The translations under genes were made by a program, and so were the position numbers. From NCBI RefSeq assembly GCF_900111295.1, contig NZ_FOGT01000004.1:186001-250000 (forward strand): 64,000 bases of DNA. Reading direction: 5' to 3'. The DNA comes from Salipaludibacillus aurantiacus. GTDB lineage: Bacteria > Bacillota > Bacilli > Bacillales > Salisediminibacteriaceae. Every line of letters starts with the position of its first letter. Positions within the stretch are counted from its first letter, which is position 1. Under the pieces are notes generated by a model. The model was given only the letters and a program-made list of their open reading frames with translations, was not told the origin of the DNA and did not search any database. Positions 42,442 through 51,021 of this stretch are shown here, one piece after another.

Positions 42442-43215
42442 ATGAGCAGCGAGCATACACTGAAAGTATTCAAATGGATCAACCTTTTGACCTTGATTGG
42501 GGTCGTTATTATTAATGCTTTGTCTAATAGTTTGCCATTTAACAATCTGACGACAGGCCAGTTGTCAGAACGGGTAAATGTTCTCTTTACACCTGCCGGC
42601 TATGTGTTCAGTATATGGAGTGTTATTTATATTCTGCTGGCAATTTGGGTAATCAGGCCCTTCTTTTCAATTAAAAAAGGAGATGTACAGGCTTATCATT
42701 CTGTCGGCTATGCTTTTCTTGTCAACGGAATATTAAACAGCTCCTGGCTGTTTCTGTTTCATTACGAGTTCTATATTACAACGATGTTTGTTATGGCGGC
42801 ATTATTAATCAATCTAATAGTCATTTACCGGAGAGTTTTTGCTGTCTCAGGCACTACTATTTGGATGAGGCTTCCCTTTTCCGTTTATATTGGATGGGTA
42901 TCAGTCGCTACTATAGTTAATACAGGAATCTTTTTTAATGCTTTAGGTTTTGAAGATGGCCTGCTGTTTTCACCGCAAACCTGGACGAATACTCTTCTCA
43001 TTGTAGCGGTGGGATTAGCTGTCTGGTTTATATGGTCACAAGGAGAAACAGTTTTTCCTTTAGTATTTGTGTGGGCATTTACAGGTATCGCGGTTGAACG
43101 TTGGAATGAATATCCAAGCATCGCTGTTTTTGCTTTATCGGCAGCTGTTGTATTATTACTAATCACCATAATTCAGATATATAAATTTAGAGGTTTTTAC
43201 AAAATTCGTGATTGA
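42442..43215 (+). CDS. TspO/MBR-related tryptophan-rich membrane protein
   Basis: The 257-aa protein has about seven hydrophobic segments. The segment LFTPAGYVFSIWSVIYILLA (~53-72) matches the Pro/Trp-rich TM2 region of the TspO family, and NGILNSSWLFLFH the following one. It is longer than classical five-helix TspO (~160 aa), so it is a family relative. TspO proteins bind tetrapyrroles or act in stress responses; no ligand can be inferred. It has AAAGGAGA before ATG 42442. It may be co-transcribed with the tiny gene 66 bp downstream. Confidence 0.75.
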   Translation: MSSEHTLKVFKWINLLTLIGVVIINALSNSLPFNNLTTGQLSERVNVLFTPAGYVFSIWSVIYILLAIWVIRPFFSIKKGDVQAYHSVGYAFLVNGILNSSWLFLFHYEFYITTMFVMAALLINLIVIYRRVFAVSGTTIWMRLPFSVYIGWVSVATIVNTGIFFNALGFEDGLLFSPQTWTNTLLIVAVGLAVWFIWSQGETVFPLVFVWAFTGIAVERWNEYPSIAVFALSAAVVLLLITIIQIYKFRGFYKIRD

Positions 43216-43281
43216 AAGCGATAATTTTGGGGTAAAACTTATAATAGAAACAGACTTCCTGAGAAGAAGGAGGGGACATCA

Positions 43282-43440
43282 ATGAATGTCACGAAAAAAG
43301 ATATCCTTCGGTTAATAGATGATCTGTCAGAAACAGAGATTAGGATCTTGTATACGTTTATAGAAGAATTCCGCATTGCAGAAGCGGAAAGGTCGTCCCA
43401 GCATTACCAGAGGAACGACATGGTTTCACATGACCGCTAA
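43282..43440 (+). CDS. Small protein of 52 aa, unknown function
   Basis: The frame encodes MNVTKKDILRLIDDLSETEI followed by RILYTFIEEFRIAEAERSS and a polar tail. An excellent AAGAAGGAGGGG lies 6 bp before the ATG, so translation is likely. The sequence is predicted to be helical and amphipathic with many acidic and basic residues, without a membrane segment. It lies between the TspO-like gene and a terminator. I do not recognise the family; a small regulatory or adaptor protein is possible. Confidence 0.7.
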   Translation: MNVTKKDILRLIDDLSETEIRILYTFIEEFRIAEAERSSQHYQRNDMVSHDR

Positions 43441-43546
43441 TACCTGCAGGCAGACAATCTTTAAACAGCACTAATAGTTACTCTATTTCTATTATACCGC
43501 AAGCTGTAATAATACGGAGCGCGCTAAGCGTCTCCATTAATATATG

Positions 43547-43585
43547 AGCTTCCCTCACTTCAGGCGGGGGAAGCTTTTCTTTTTC
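43547..43585 (+). terminator. Terminator after the small protein gene
   Basis: AGCTTCCC (43547-43554) pairs with GGGAAGCT (43568-43575), followed by TTTCTTTTTCTCTT. Confidence 0.75.
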
Positions 43586-43623
43586 TCTTCTAATTTCTCT
43601 GCCTGGCCAAGGAGTTCAGCTAA

Positions 43624-43660
43624 GCAAAAAGGCAAGCTTGTCGCGAAAGACAAGCTTGCC
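43624..43660 (-). terminator. Terminator of the YtvI-like gene
   Basis: A perfect 12-bp stem GGCAAGCTTGTC/GACAAGCTTGCC (43631-43642, 43649-43660). On the minus strand it is followed by TTTTTGC. It lies just beyond the stop of the gene at 43670. Confidence 0.88.
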
Positions 43661-43669
43661 GTTGAAAAG

Positions 43670-44824
43670 TTAATTATTTTTTCCGGGAAACCTGAGAGGG
43701 GGGTCTTCTTCCTTAAACCCTTCTCTTATAAAAATAAGCAAGTCTTTAACAATGCCGATGTCTTTGAGAATGACGATGATCACCAGAAGCAGCGGACCGA
43801 GAAATACTCCTACGACTCCAAATATCTGGAAACCGACAAATAGCGAAATTAAAACAGCCAGAGCATTTAAGTTCATACTGGAAGATAAGATCTTAGGTTC
43901 AATCGACTGCCTGATAACGACAGTTACTCCGTAAACGACAGCTAAACCGATACCCATGCTTATATTTCCAGTGAAAAACATGTAAAGAAACCATGGTATT
44001 AAAATTGTTCCTGATCCGAGATAGGGTAAAATTTCAGCTATCCCTACAATCATAGCAATGGTGAGAGCATGCTCGACTCTTAACACAGCGAGGCCGATCA
44101 GGACAACGATGGAGGCGACCATCATAAGTATAAGCTGTGCCTGAATAAACCCGAAAACTCTGTACTGAAACATAATCTTGAATGCTTTAGCTTTTTTTAC
44201 GAGAGGGGCGGGTGTGGCGGTATAAATATTTTTAAATATATTCTCCCAGTCTTTCCCAATGAAATAAAAGGCGATAAATATAAATATGAAAACAAGCAGA
44301 AAGGTCGGGACGATAATAAGTACCTGGGTCAGTCCGTCCGCTAAACCTTGTCCAATGTCTGCAAGACTTTCAGCAAGCCTGTTTCCCAGCGTGGCAATTC
44401 CATCTTCCAAAGTGGCCTGCTGTTCGGGAGTCAGAGCATCCATAGCCCCGGTCACGGTTTGCCACATAGGGAAGATAGACTCGTTGAAGAAATCCTGCAT
44501 TTGAACAGCCGTTGTCTGAATCCATGCGGGTACAAAATCTGAAATTCTCCGGATACCGAAAATAATCAGGAATACAATTCCGGTTATACCTCCAATTAGT
44601 GCACTTAACCCCAGAAGCAGAGCAGCCACGACAGATAAAGCGTTAGGCAGCCTGATCTTCTCTCTTAAAAACCGGATGAGTGGATAAAACATCCACACAA
44701 GCGCGGCTGCAATCCAGAATGGATATGAAATAGTAAAAAGCCATCCGATAAGCCACATGGCTGCAATTGCGGTAACTGAAACGAGGATTAACCTGGCAAA
44801 AATCCAGCCGTGCCTTTTAGTCAT
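43670..44824 (-). CDS. AI-2E family membrane protein, YtvI-like
   Basis: The 384-aa protein has about eight hydrophobic segments and the AI-2E (UPF0118) signature region GIAEILPYLGSGTILIPWF (~275-293), followed by VVYGVTVVIRQSIEPKILS and VLISLFVGFQIFGVVGVFLG. An N-terminal pair of helices and a soluble segment with SDFVPAWIQT resemble B. subtilis YtvI, a sporulation-linked member. AI-2E proteins transport varied small molecules or ions, including Na+/H+ exchange in halophiles; the substrate is not evident. It is monocistronic. Confidence 0.82.
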   Translation of the reverse strand: MTKRHGWIFARLILVSVTAIAAMWLIGWLFTISYPFWIAAALVWMFYPLIRFLREKIRLPNALSVVAALLLGLSALIGGITGIVFLIIFGIRRISDFVPAWIQTTAVQMQDFFNESIFPMWQTVTGAMDALTPEQQATLEDGIATLGNRLAESLADIGQGLADGLTQVLIIVPTFLLVFIFIFIAFYFIGKDWENIFKNIYTATPAPLVKKAKAFKIMFQYRVFGFIQAQLILMMVASIVVLIGLAVLRVEHALTIAMIVGIAEILPYLGSGTILIPWFLYMFFTGNISMGIGLAVVYGVTVVIRQSIEPKILSSSMNLNALAVLISLFVGFQIFGVVGVFLGPLLLVIIVILKDIGIVKDLLIFIREGFKEEDPPLRFPGKNN

Positions 44825-45236
44825 GGGCTCTCCTCCAATTCTTCTAAGCGGCGTATATTAGACATATGTTGTTTAGTCCAGCCCTTATATTATTATTATC
44901 ATAGCAGATTATACCAAACGTAAACATTTTTTCTAAAAAGACTTCTTTATACGGTACCACGTGTTAGAGAAATAAAACGTTGGATAAAGGCGGCAGCCAT
45001 GTGAAAGGCTTTCTGAAAGAATCATATTAGGCAAAACCATTTGGATGCGAAATAGAGGCGCTCCGTCTTGCAAAGCTTTAAAAAAAGGAGCGGTAAATCC
45101 TGTATTTATTAACGGACCAATTCTACCATAAACGAACTCCTTAATGTAATATATTGGATATAACAGGCCGCTGCCATATTGCTTGAGATATTAAAAATAA
45201 GGGTAAAGCATCAATCAAGAGGTCAATAAAACGGGA
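44825..45236. other. Intergenic region without recognised genes
   Basis: This divergent region of about 410 bp holds the presumed promoters of the YtvI-like gene (minus) and the lipid kinase (plus). CGCTCC (45059-45064) and GGAGCG (45089-45094) could pair in a loose hairpin. I see no gene, known riboswitch or array here. Confidence 0.5.
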
Positions 45237-45245
45237 GTGGAAGAA

Positions 45246-46136
45246 ATGTATAAAAAAGGGATGCTGCTTTATAACGACAAAGCAGGCCAGGAGGATGTCC
45301 ATAAAAATTTAGGAGTTGCCGCTGGCATTATCTCCAAAATCGTGGATGAATTAATTATTATAAAAGGGAAAAACCCCGGAGATTTAGAAAAAATATGCAG
45401 GGAAAGAGGAGAAGAAGCTGATCTGCTGTGTATCATGGGCGGGGACGGCACGGTTCACGATTGTGTGAACGGATTAGTTCATTTAAGTAACCCTCCTGTC
45501 ATATCTGTTCTTCCTTCCGGGACGTGTAATGATTTTGCGAGATCCTTAGACTTACCTGCTAATATTGCTGAAGCAGCCGGTTCAGCAGTCAATGGAGTCA
45601 CGAAGAAAATAGATATAGGGTATGCAAACGACAGAACCTTTATAAATTTTGCCGGAATTGGCTTAATTACCGATACATCTGAAAATATAAATAAAGAAAT
45701 GAAGGAATGGGTCGGATCATTCAGTTATCTTATGAGCGCCATGAAAACAGTAAACGAAACGGAACCTTTTCATTATAAGATAAGACTTCCTGACGAAGAA
45801 CTGGAAGGTGAAGCCGTTATGATCGCCCTCTTGAACGGAAAATATATAGGAACCCGGGAACTTCCTTTTGAAGGAATCTCTCTCTCAGACAGACAATTAA
45901 ATCTCGTCGTCGTAAAAGAAGGAGGACTTTCTTTATTTATCGAATGGATCCAAAGAAAAACACCATTCAGTAAAGAAACTGAAAATAATAATCTTATTTT
46001 AAAGGAAACGTCTGACGTGCATATTGCTTTACCTGAAGATAAAAAGGCAGATACCGACGGAGAAGTTTACCTGCGTTCTCCTTTAAAGTGCGGAATAATA
46101 GAGACTCCTCTTGAGTTTATTTGCGGCGGAAAGTAA
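45246..46136 (+). CDS. Diacylglycerol kinase-like lipid kinase (YegS/BmrU family)
   Basis: The 296-aa protein has the ATP-binding MGGDGTVHDCVNGL (~65-78) and the catalytic-domain motif VLPSGTCNDFARSL (~88-101), where most family members have GTANDFA. The C-terminal beta domain (ELPFEGISLSDRQLNLVVVK) is present. It should phosphorylate a lipid such as diacylglycerol at the membrane surface. ATG 45246 follows GGGAG by 8 bp; GTG 45237 is an alternative start. It stands alone before a thioredoxin-like gene. Confidence 0.88.
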   Translation: MYKKGMLLYNDKAGQEDVHKNLGVAAGIISKIVDELIIIKGKNPGDLEKICRERGEEADLLCIMGGDGTVHDCVNGLVHLSNPPVISVLPSGTCNDFARSLDLPANIAEAAGSAVNGVTKKIDIGYANDRTFINFAGIGLITDTSENINKEMKEWVGSFSYLMSAMKTVNETEPFHYKIRLPDEELEGEAVMIALLNGKYIGTRELPFEGISLSDRQLNLVVVKEGGLSLFIEWIQRKTPFSKETENNNLILKETSDVHIALPEDKKADTDGEVYLRSPLKCGIIETPLEFICGGK

Positions 46137-46209
46137 GAAAGCTTAGATCTAGGTACCAGGAAAAAGCCATCAGATTGAGATAGTTTTTCCCGGGCAGAAG
46201 GAAAGGAGA

Positions 46210-46536
46210 ATGGCACCTCATATGGAAAACGTTCAAACAATCGGTCAGATAAAAGACCGTCTCAGCAGGGAAGAAATAGTGATTCTTCTAATTAAATCAG
46301 AAAACTGTTCAGTTTGTGACGCGATTGAAAATCAAATAAAAGACGGAGCTATAAAAGATAACTCCGTTCCGGTGATCAAAGCAAAGCTGGAAGATGCACC
46401 CGAAATTTCAGGTGAATTTCTTACATTTACCTCTCCCACTATCCTGTTATTTATAAATAATAAAGAGCATTGGCGGGCATCCCGGTTTATCCCTTTTGAC
46501 GACTTGAATAAACATATTGACTTTTGGAAGACATAA
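46210..46536 (+). CDS. Thioredoxin-family protein with CSVC motif
   Basis: The 108-aa protein has the thioredoxin-like pattern: beta strand IVILLIKSENC, active-site Cys33-Ser-Val-Cys36 and the cis-Pro region FTSPTILLF. The CxxC differs from classical CGPC, and the length is that of YtpP/YdbP-like small thioredoxins of Bacillus. It is cytoplasmic with no signal peptide. It should act in thiol-disulfide exchange with unknown partners. ATG 46210 is 7 bp behind AAGGA; ATG 46222 is possible. It lies ~75 bp after the lipid kinase gene, perhaps co-transcribed. Confidence 0.82.
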   Translation: MAPHMENVQTIGQIKDRLSREEIVILLIKSENCSVCDAIENQIKDGAIKDNSVPVIKAKLEDAPEISGEFLTFTSPTILLFINNKEHWRASRFIPFDDLNKHIDFWKT

Positions 46537-46668
46537 TATTTCAGTTTTCTTACAATATTCTCTCCGTGTTTAAAGTCAAGTGGGATAGGAAATAGAACTA
46601 TAAGACAACAATTTACCAACTGTAGAAAATGATAAAGTTGTCAACTTAAAAACTAGGAGGGAATTAAT

Positions 46669-46806
46669 TTGATCTGGACTATTATAGGTATTTTACTTTT
46701 ATTTTGGATAATAGGATTTGCAATTGATATAGCAGGCGGGCTAATTCACCTGCTGCTGGTAATTGCGTTAGTTGTCTTTATCGTTAATATGATCCGCGGC
46801 AGATAG
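46669..46806 (+). CDS. Lmo0937-family small membrane protein, 45 aa
   Basis: The frame runs from TTG 46669, 8 bp behind AGGAGG, and encodes MIWTIIGILLLFWIIGFAID followed by IAGGLIHLLLVIALVVFIV and a short basic tail (NMIRGR). Two hydrophobic helices linked by a Gly-Gly-Leu-Ile-His turn are the hallmark of the lmo0937 family, which is widespread in Firmicutes and often stress-induced. The function is unknown. A strong terminator follows at once, so it is its own transcription unit. Confidence 0.88.
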   Translation: MIWTIIGILLLFWIIGFAIDIAGGLIHLLLVIALVVFIVNMIRGR

Positions 46807-46810
46807 ATCA

Positions 46811-46849
46811 ATGTCCTCTAAAGGTATGCGCCTTTAGGGGACATTTTTC
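46811..46849 (+). terminator. Terminator of the Lmo0937-family gene
   Basis: ATGTCCTCTAAAGG (46811-46824) pairs with CCTTTAGGGGACAT (46831-46844) with one G-U pair, followed by TTTT. From 46850 to 47086 no gene is supported. Confidence 0.9.
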
Positions 46850-47086
46850 TGTTGGCATGATTAAAAGCAGATTTTATGCCTGTGTGAACAGCGAGGCAGT
46901 CAGACCCCAAATTAACATATAAACAAGGAGGTTTACATTTAGTCTTTAAACAATGAGAAAATCATAATCCACAGCGGGTTACCCTCCACCCTATCTATTA
47001 AGTAGATCAACTCAGCTAAAAATATAAAGATACGGCCTGTATTTAAAGTAATTAAACATAAATCAAAAATATTTTGGATCTTCTTC

Positions 47087-47115
47087 TTGACAATTCTGTG
47101 AATGTTTATTAATAT
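47087..47115 (+). promoter_or_regulatory. Promoter of the reactive-sulfur operon
   Basis: TTGACA (47087-47092), a 17-bp spacer and TAATAT (47110-47115). A CstR/CsoR-like dyad begins at the -10, and a second lies 71 bp downstream. Confidence 0.7.
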
Positions 47116-47130
47116 ACCTATAGGGGTAAT
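47114..47130. promoter_or_regulatory. CstR/CsoR-like operator 1
   Basis: ATACCTATAGGGGTAAT resembles the G-tract dyads bound by CsoR-type repressors, including the persulfide sensor CstR (ATACC...GGGTAT-like). It overlaps the -10 of the operon promoter, a typical repressor position. No CsoR-family gene is in the window. Confidence 0.6.
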
Positions 47131-47184
47131 GATAATAAACAGATACACTAATTAGAAAACAGCTATATTTTTTTACTTTTATTT

Positions 47185-47200
47185 ATACCCCATAAGGTAT
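47185..47200. promoter_or_regulatory. CstR/CsoR-like operator 2
   Basis: ATACCCCATAAGGTAT is a closer match to the CstR-type dyad (ATACC and GGTAT arms in perfect inverted repeat). It lies in the leader ~43 bp before the first start codon. The pair of sites on one leader suggests tetramer binding at each. Confidence 0.68.
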
Positions 47201-47242
47201 AAGTTGTTTGTAAATCGACTAATCATACAAGGAGGAAATTTT

Positions 47243-47809
47243 ATGAGTATTAAAGTGAATAAAGTTTTGGACGCGAAAGGACTAGCGTGCCCGATGCCGG
47301 TAGTGAAGACAAAAAAGACAATGGATCAAATTGAACCGGGAGAGGTCCTGCTTGTGGAAGCGACAGACCGTGGGTCACTTGCTGACATGAAAGGATGGGC
47401 TAAAAATACAGGCCATCAGTACCTGGGATCTAAAGAAGAAGGAGATGTTCTTTATCATTACTTGCGCAAATCGGATCCAAGTGAAACATCAGAAATTGAA
47501 GAGTTCCCGCATGTAACCAGCAACGAGGAACTGATAAACAAGCTTGATGATGAAAGTATCACTGTCCTTGATGTACGGGAGCCCGCAGAATATGTCTTCT
47601 CACATGTTCCTGGTGCGGTTTCCATCCCATTAGGAGACCTGGAAGAGCGCATGGGTGAAATTGATAAGGAGAGCGAAATCCATGTTATTTGCCGAACGGG
47701 CAACCGAAGTAATATGGCGGCACAGCAGCTGGCAGAAAACGGATTTGACAAAGTATTTAATGTAAAACCCGGCATGTCCCAATGGGACGGTCCGACAGAA
47801 AACAAATAA
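47243..47809 (+). CDS. yrkF: TusA-rhodanese fusion sulfurtransferase (YrkF-like)
   Basis: The 188-aa protein joins a TusA domain (~1-75, KGLACPMPVVK with sulfur-carrying Cys16) to a rhodanese domain (~90-188, LDVREPAEYVFSHVPGA; active loop CRTGNRS with Cys150). It would accept and pass on persulfide sulfur. ATG 47243 is fixed by AAGGAGG 7 bp upstream; a TTG at 47204 is not credible. It is the first gene of an operon yrkF-yrkH-yrkI behind CstR-like operators, as in B. subtilis, and it resembles CstA of the staphylococcal cst operon in domain types. Confidence 0.9.
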   Translation: MSIKVNKVLDAKGLACPMPVVKTKKTMDQIEPGEVLLVEATDRGSLADMKGWAKNTGHQYLGSKEEGDVLYHYLRKSDPSETSEIEEFPHVTSNEELINKLDDESITVLDVREPAEYVFSHVPGAVSIPLGDLEERMGEIDKESEIHVICRTGNRSNMAAQQLAENGFDKVFNVKPGMSQWDGPTENK

Positions 47810-47827
47810 ACCAGGAGGAGATTAATA

Positions 47828-48958
47828 ATGGCGATTAAAGCGATGAAAGCAGGAGAAGTTGCAAAAAAAGTAATTAATAAAGATGACTTGTTTATTGTCG
47901 ATGTAAGAAATAACGATGCTTATGACGACTGGAAAATTGAAGGAGAAAATATCACATCAATTAACAGACCGTATTTTGATTTGCTCGACGGCGTCGAAGA
48001 TCTCGTGAAAGAATTACCTGAAAATAAAGAGGTTTTAGTCGTCTGTGCGAAAGAAGGGTCTTCTCAGTTTGTCGCAGAGGAACTGTCAGAAGCGACTGGA
48101 AGGGATTTTTATTATCTTGAAGGCGGAATGAAGACTTGGAGTGAACACCTGGAGCCTGTAAAACTTGGCGACCTTGAAGGAGGCGGCTCTGTATATCAGT
48201 TTGTCCGTCTTGGAAAAGGGTGTCTTTCCTATATGATCGTTTCCGGCGACGAAGGGGCAATGGTTGATCCGCTTAGATTAACTGACCAGTATGAAGCCTT
48301 TGCTGAAAAACTAGGCGTAAAAGTCCTTCACATGTTTGATACGCATTTACATGCGGATCATATTTCAGGAGGTCGTCGTCTGGCAGAAAAAACAGGCGGG
48401 ACTTATTATCTGCCTCCAAAAGATGCAGAGGAAGTGACATTTAATTTTGAACCGTTAGAAGACGGGAAGGAAATTACATTTGGGCCGGATAAGGTAAAAG
48501 TTAAAGCAGTATATACACCTGGGCATACCATTGGCAGTACGTCACTGGTTGTCAATGACACTTACTTGTTTACAGGAGATATTTTATTCCTTGATTCGAT
48601 CGGCCGCCCCGACCTGGCAGGACTGGCTGAAGACTGGGTTGGCGATTTAAGAGAATCTTTATATGTCCGATATAAGAAGATGAACCAGGATTTACTCGTT
48701 CTTCCTGCCCACTTTGGCAAACTTAAAGAGCTTGATGAGCAGGGACGTGTAGAAGCCCGTCTTGAGGACTTGTATGAAGAGAATGAAGGGCTGCAAGTGG
48801 AGGATGACAATGAGTTCCGTAAGATGGTAACAGAGAACCTTCCGCCGCAGCCAAACTCCTACAAGGAAATTCGCCAGACAAATATGGGGAAAGTAACTCC
48901 GGACTCTGAAGAGGAAACGGAAATGGAAATTGGCCCGAACCGTTGTGCGGTTTCCTAA
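47828..48958 (+). CDS. yrkH: Rhodanese-like/metallo-beta-lactamase fusion, probable persulfide dioxygenase (YrkH-like)
   Basis: The 376-aa protein has an N-terminal rhodanese-like domain (~1-115, [20 protein letters not shown]; loop CAKEGSS with Cys73). The MBL-fold domain that follows carries His173-x-His175-x-Asp177-His178 in [21 protein letters not shown] and [15 protein letters not shown]. The DIGRPDL-like stretch and HxHxDH are typical of ETHE1/PDO/CstB persulfide dioxygenases, which oxidise glutathione, CoA or bacillithiol persulfide to sulfite. The domain order is rhodanese first, the reverse of CstB. It starts 18 bp after yrkF behind AGGAGGAG. Confidence 0.88.
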   Translation: MAIKAMKAGEVAKKVINKDDLFIVDVRNNDAYDDWKIEGENITSINRPYFDLLDGVEDLVKELPENKEVLVVCAKEGSSQFVAEELSEATGRDFYYLEGGMKTWSEHLEPVKLGDLEGGGSVYQFVRLGKGCLSYMIVSGDEGAMVDPLRLTDQYEAFAEKLGVKVLHMFDTHLHADHISGGRRLAEKTGGTYYLPPKDAEEVTFNFEPLEDGKEITFGPDKVKVKAVYTPGHTIGSTSLVVNDTYLFTGDILFLDSIGRPDLAGLAEDWVGDLRESLYVRYKKMNQDLLVLPAHFGKLKELDEQGRVEARLEDLYEENEGLQVEDDNEFRKMVTENLPPQPNSYKEIRQTNMGKVTPDSEEETEMEIGPNRCAVS

Positions 48959-49020
48959 CTAATTGGTGTAAGAAAACTAAACTATAAGATTAAATAAAGA
49001 ATTGAAAGGGGAAATTAATA

Positions 49021-49248
49021 ATGGAAAGTACTAAAGTTTTAGATGCAAAGGGTCTTGCTTGCCCAATGCCGGTAGTGAAAGTTAAAAAGGAAATGGACCA
49101 GCTTCAATCAGGTGATATTCTTGAAGTGCTTGCAACTGATAAAGGAGCTAAATCTGATATACCTGCGTGGGCGAAATCAAGCGGGAATGAGCTTATCAAA
49201 GAAGACCAGGAAGACAACGTCCTGAAATTCTGGATTAAAAAAGCGTAA
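49021..49248 (+). CDS. yrkI: TusA-family sulfur carrier (YrkI-like)
   Basis: The 75-aa protein is a single TusA domain: KVLDAKGLACPMPVVKVKKE with sulfur-carrying Cys in ACPMP. It is very similar to the N-terminal half of the upstream fusion and may have arisen from it by duplication. It would shuttle persulfide sulfur between partners of this operon. GAAAGGGG precedes the ATG, and a terminator follows. Confidence 0.9.
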   Translation: MESTKVLDAKGLACPMPVVKVKKEMDQLQSGDILEVLATDKGAKSDIPAWAKSSGNELIKEDQEDNVLKFWIKKA

Positions 49249-49267
49249 AAAGAGAAAGAGAGTAAGT

Positions 49268-49303
49268 AAGGCCTGCACCGCGTACAGGTGTCAGGCCTTT
49301 TTA
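49268..49303 (+). terminator. Terminator after yrkI
   Basis: AAGGCCTGCACC (49268-49279) pairs with GGTGTCAGGCCTT (49287-49299), one bulge, then TTTT. It separates yrkI from the SulP gene; read-through may still link them. Confidence 0.85.
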
Positions 49304-49346
49304 ATGTAAGAACTGAAAAAATAAATGTGAAAGGAGGAAGGCCTTT

Positions 49347-51017
49347 ATGAACCGCTGGTTCCCTTTCCTTGATTGGATGAAAAGCTATGACTTAAAAGAA
49401 GATTCTAAAGGAGATATAACCGCTGGTTTAATTGTAGCCATTATGCTTATCCCACAGGGGATGGCCTATGCCATGCTTGCAGGGCTGCCGCCTGTCATGG
49501 GGCTCTATGCCTCAACTATCCCCTTACTCTTATATGCGTTGTTCGGCACATCACGGCAGCTTTCAGTCGGTCCTGTAGCCATGGTCTCATTACTCATATT
49601 TACAGGCGTCTCCGGACTGGCCGAACCGGGCAGTGATGAATATATTTCACTTGTCTTTCTGTTAGCTCTTATGGTGGGTGTGATCCAGCTCTTAATGGGT
49701 GTGTTCAAACTTGGGGCTGTCAGTAAATTTATTTCCCATGCCGTCATAAGCGGTTTTACTTCGGCAGCTGCCATTATTATTGGGATGAGCCAGCTGAAAC
49801 ATATAATCGGAGTTGATATTGAAGCTTCTGAAAATGTGTTTTTGATTATTGCTGAAGTGTTCAGCCGAATAAATGAAGTCCATCTGCCCACGTTGGCAAT
49901 CGGGATTTCAAGTATTTTACTGCTGATTATTTTTAAGAAAAAAATTAAAAAGATACCGGGAGCTTTAGTTGTTGTCGTTTCGATGATTGCGGTTACCGGG
50001 TTTTTCCAGCTTGATGAAGCGGGAGTAAACATTGTGGAAGACGTGCCGGGCGGGCTTCCTGGCTTTTCTATGCCGGCTTTTGAAATCAGCGCCATAAACT
50101 CTCTGTTGCCGATAGCATTGACTATCGCCATTATTGGGTTTGTTGAGTCGTATGCGATGGCTAAAGTTATTTCCGCAAAAGAAAAGTATCCAATTGATGC
50201 CAATAAAGAGTTAAATGGCCTCGGTGTGGCAAACATAGGAACAAGCTTCTTTTCAGGGTTTCCTGTGACAGGCGGTTTTTCCAGATCAGCCGTTAACTAT
50301 GATGCAGGAGCAAGAACAGGGCTGTCTTCGATTATTACAGCTGTGCTTATTATTCTGACTCTATTATTCTTTACATCACTTTTTTATTATCTGCCACAAG
50401 CCGTGCTAGGCGCCATTATTGTTGTAGCAGTGTACGGCTTAATAGACGTGAAAGAAGCCTTTCATTTATGGCATATTAAACGGATTGATGCGGTTTCCTT
50501 ACTGGTTACTTTCTCATCAACTCTCGCGATCGGAATAGAAGCGGGAATAGCGACAGGTGTGATTTTCTCTATTCTTGTTTTTGTTTACAGGAGCGGTAAA
50601 CCTCATATGGCTGAGCTTGGCTATTTGGAAAAAGATAATATATTCCGTAATATCAATCGTTTCCCCGAAGCTGAAACAAGAGAAGACACATTAATTGTCA
50701 GGATAGACGCTTCTATCTATTTTGCAAATATTTCTTATATAGAAGAGCAGCTTTCTAAATTCATCTACGGGAAAAAAGGTCTGAAAACAGTCATCCTTGA
50801 TTTTTCCTCAGTTAATGATATAGACGGTGTAGCTATGGATGATTTGGAACAATGGATAGATAACCACAGTGCTGAGGGTATAAAAGTTTACCTTGCACAA
50901 GTGAAGGGACCTGTGAGAGACTTATTTAGAAAAGCAGGCTGGATAGAAAAGTATGGTGAAACAATTCAATATCACACCATTGATGCCGCTTTAAAAGACA
51001 GCAAAAATATGAGGTGA
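49347..51017 (+). CDS. SulP-family anion transporter with STAS domain
   Basis: The 556-aa protein has about 12-14 membrane segments. The SulP signatures are present: GLIVAIMLIPQGMAYAMLAG near the N-terminus and SGFPVTGGFSRSAVNYDAG (~292-310). A cytoplasmic STAS domain follows (~445-550, DTLIVRIDASIYFANISYIE). SulP proteins carry sulfate or bicarbonate. The carbonic anhydrase gene directly downstream argues for bicarbonate; the upstream sulfur operon argues for sulfate or sulfite. The ATG has AAGGAGG 9 bp before it. The stop codon overlaps the ribosome binding site of the anhydrase gene. Confidence 0.9.
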   Translation: MNRWFPFLDWMKSYDLKEDSKGDITAGLIVAIMLIPQGMAYAMLAGLPPVMGLYASTIPLLLYALFGTSRQLSVGPVAMVSLLIFTGVSGLAEPGSDEYISLVFLLALMVGVIQLLMGVFKLGAVSKFISHAVISGFTSAAAIIIGMSQLKHIIGVDIEASENVFLIIAEVFSRINEVHLPTLAIGISSILLLIIFKKKIKKIPGALVVVVSMIAVTGFFQLDEAGVNIVEDVPGGLPGFSMPAFEISAINSLLPIALTIAIIGFVESYAMAKVISAKEKYPIDANKELNGLGVANIGTSFFSGFPVTGGFSRSAVNYDAGARTGLSSIITAVLIILTLLFFTSLFYYLPQAVLGAIIVVAVYGLIDVKEAFHLWHIKRIDAVSLLVTFSSTLAIGIEAGIATGVIFSILVFVYRSGKPHMAELGYLEKDNIFRNINRFPEAETREDTLIVRIDASIYFANISYIEEQLSKFIYGKKGLKTVILDFSSVNDIDGVAMDDLEQWIDNHSAEGIKVYLAQVKGPVRDLFRKAGWIEKYGETIQYHTIDAALKDSKNMR

Positions 51018-51021
51018 GTTG

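Noticed and set aside
46939-47148. 69-codon minus-strand open frame with hydrophobic segments
   Set aside because: No ribosome binding site, and it lies across the promoter and operator of the sulfur operon; hydrophobicity is expected from AT-rich DNA.
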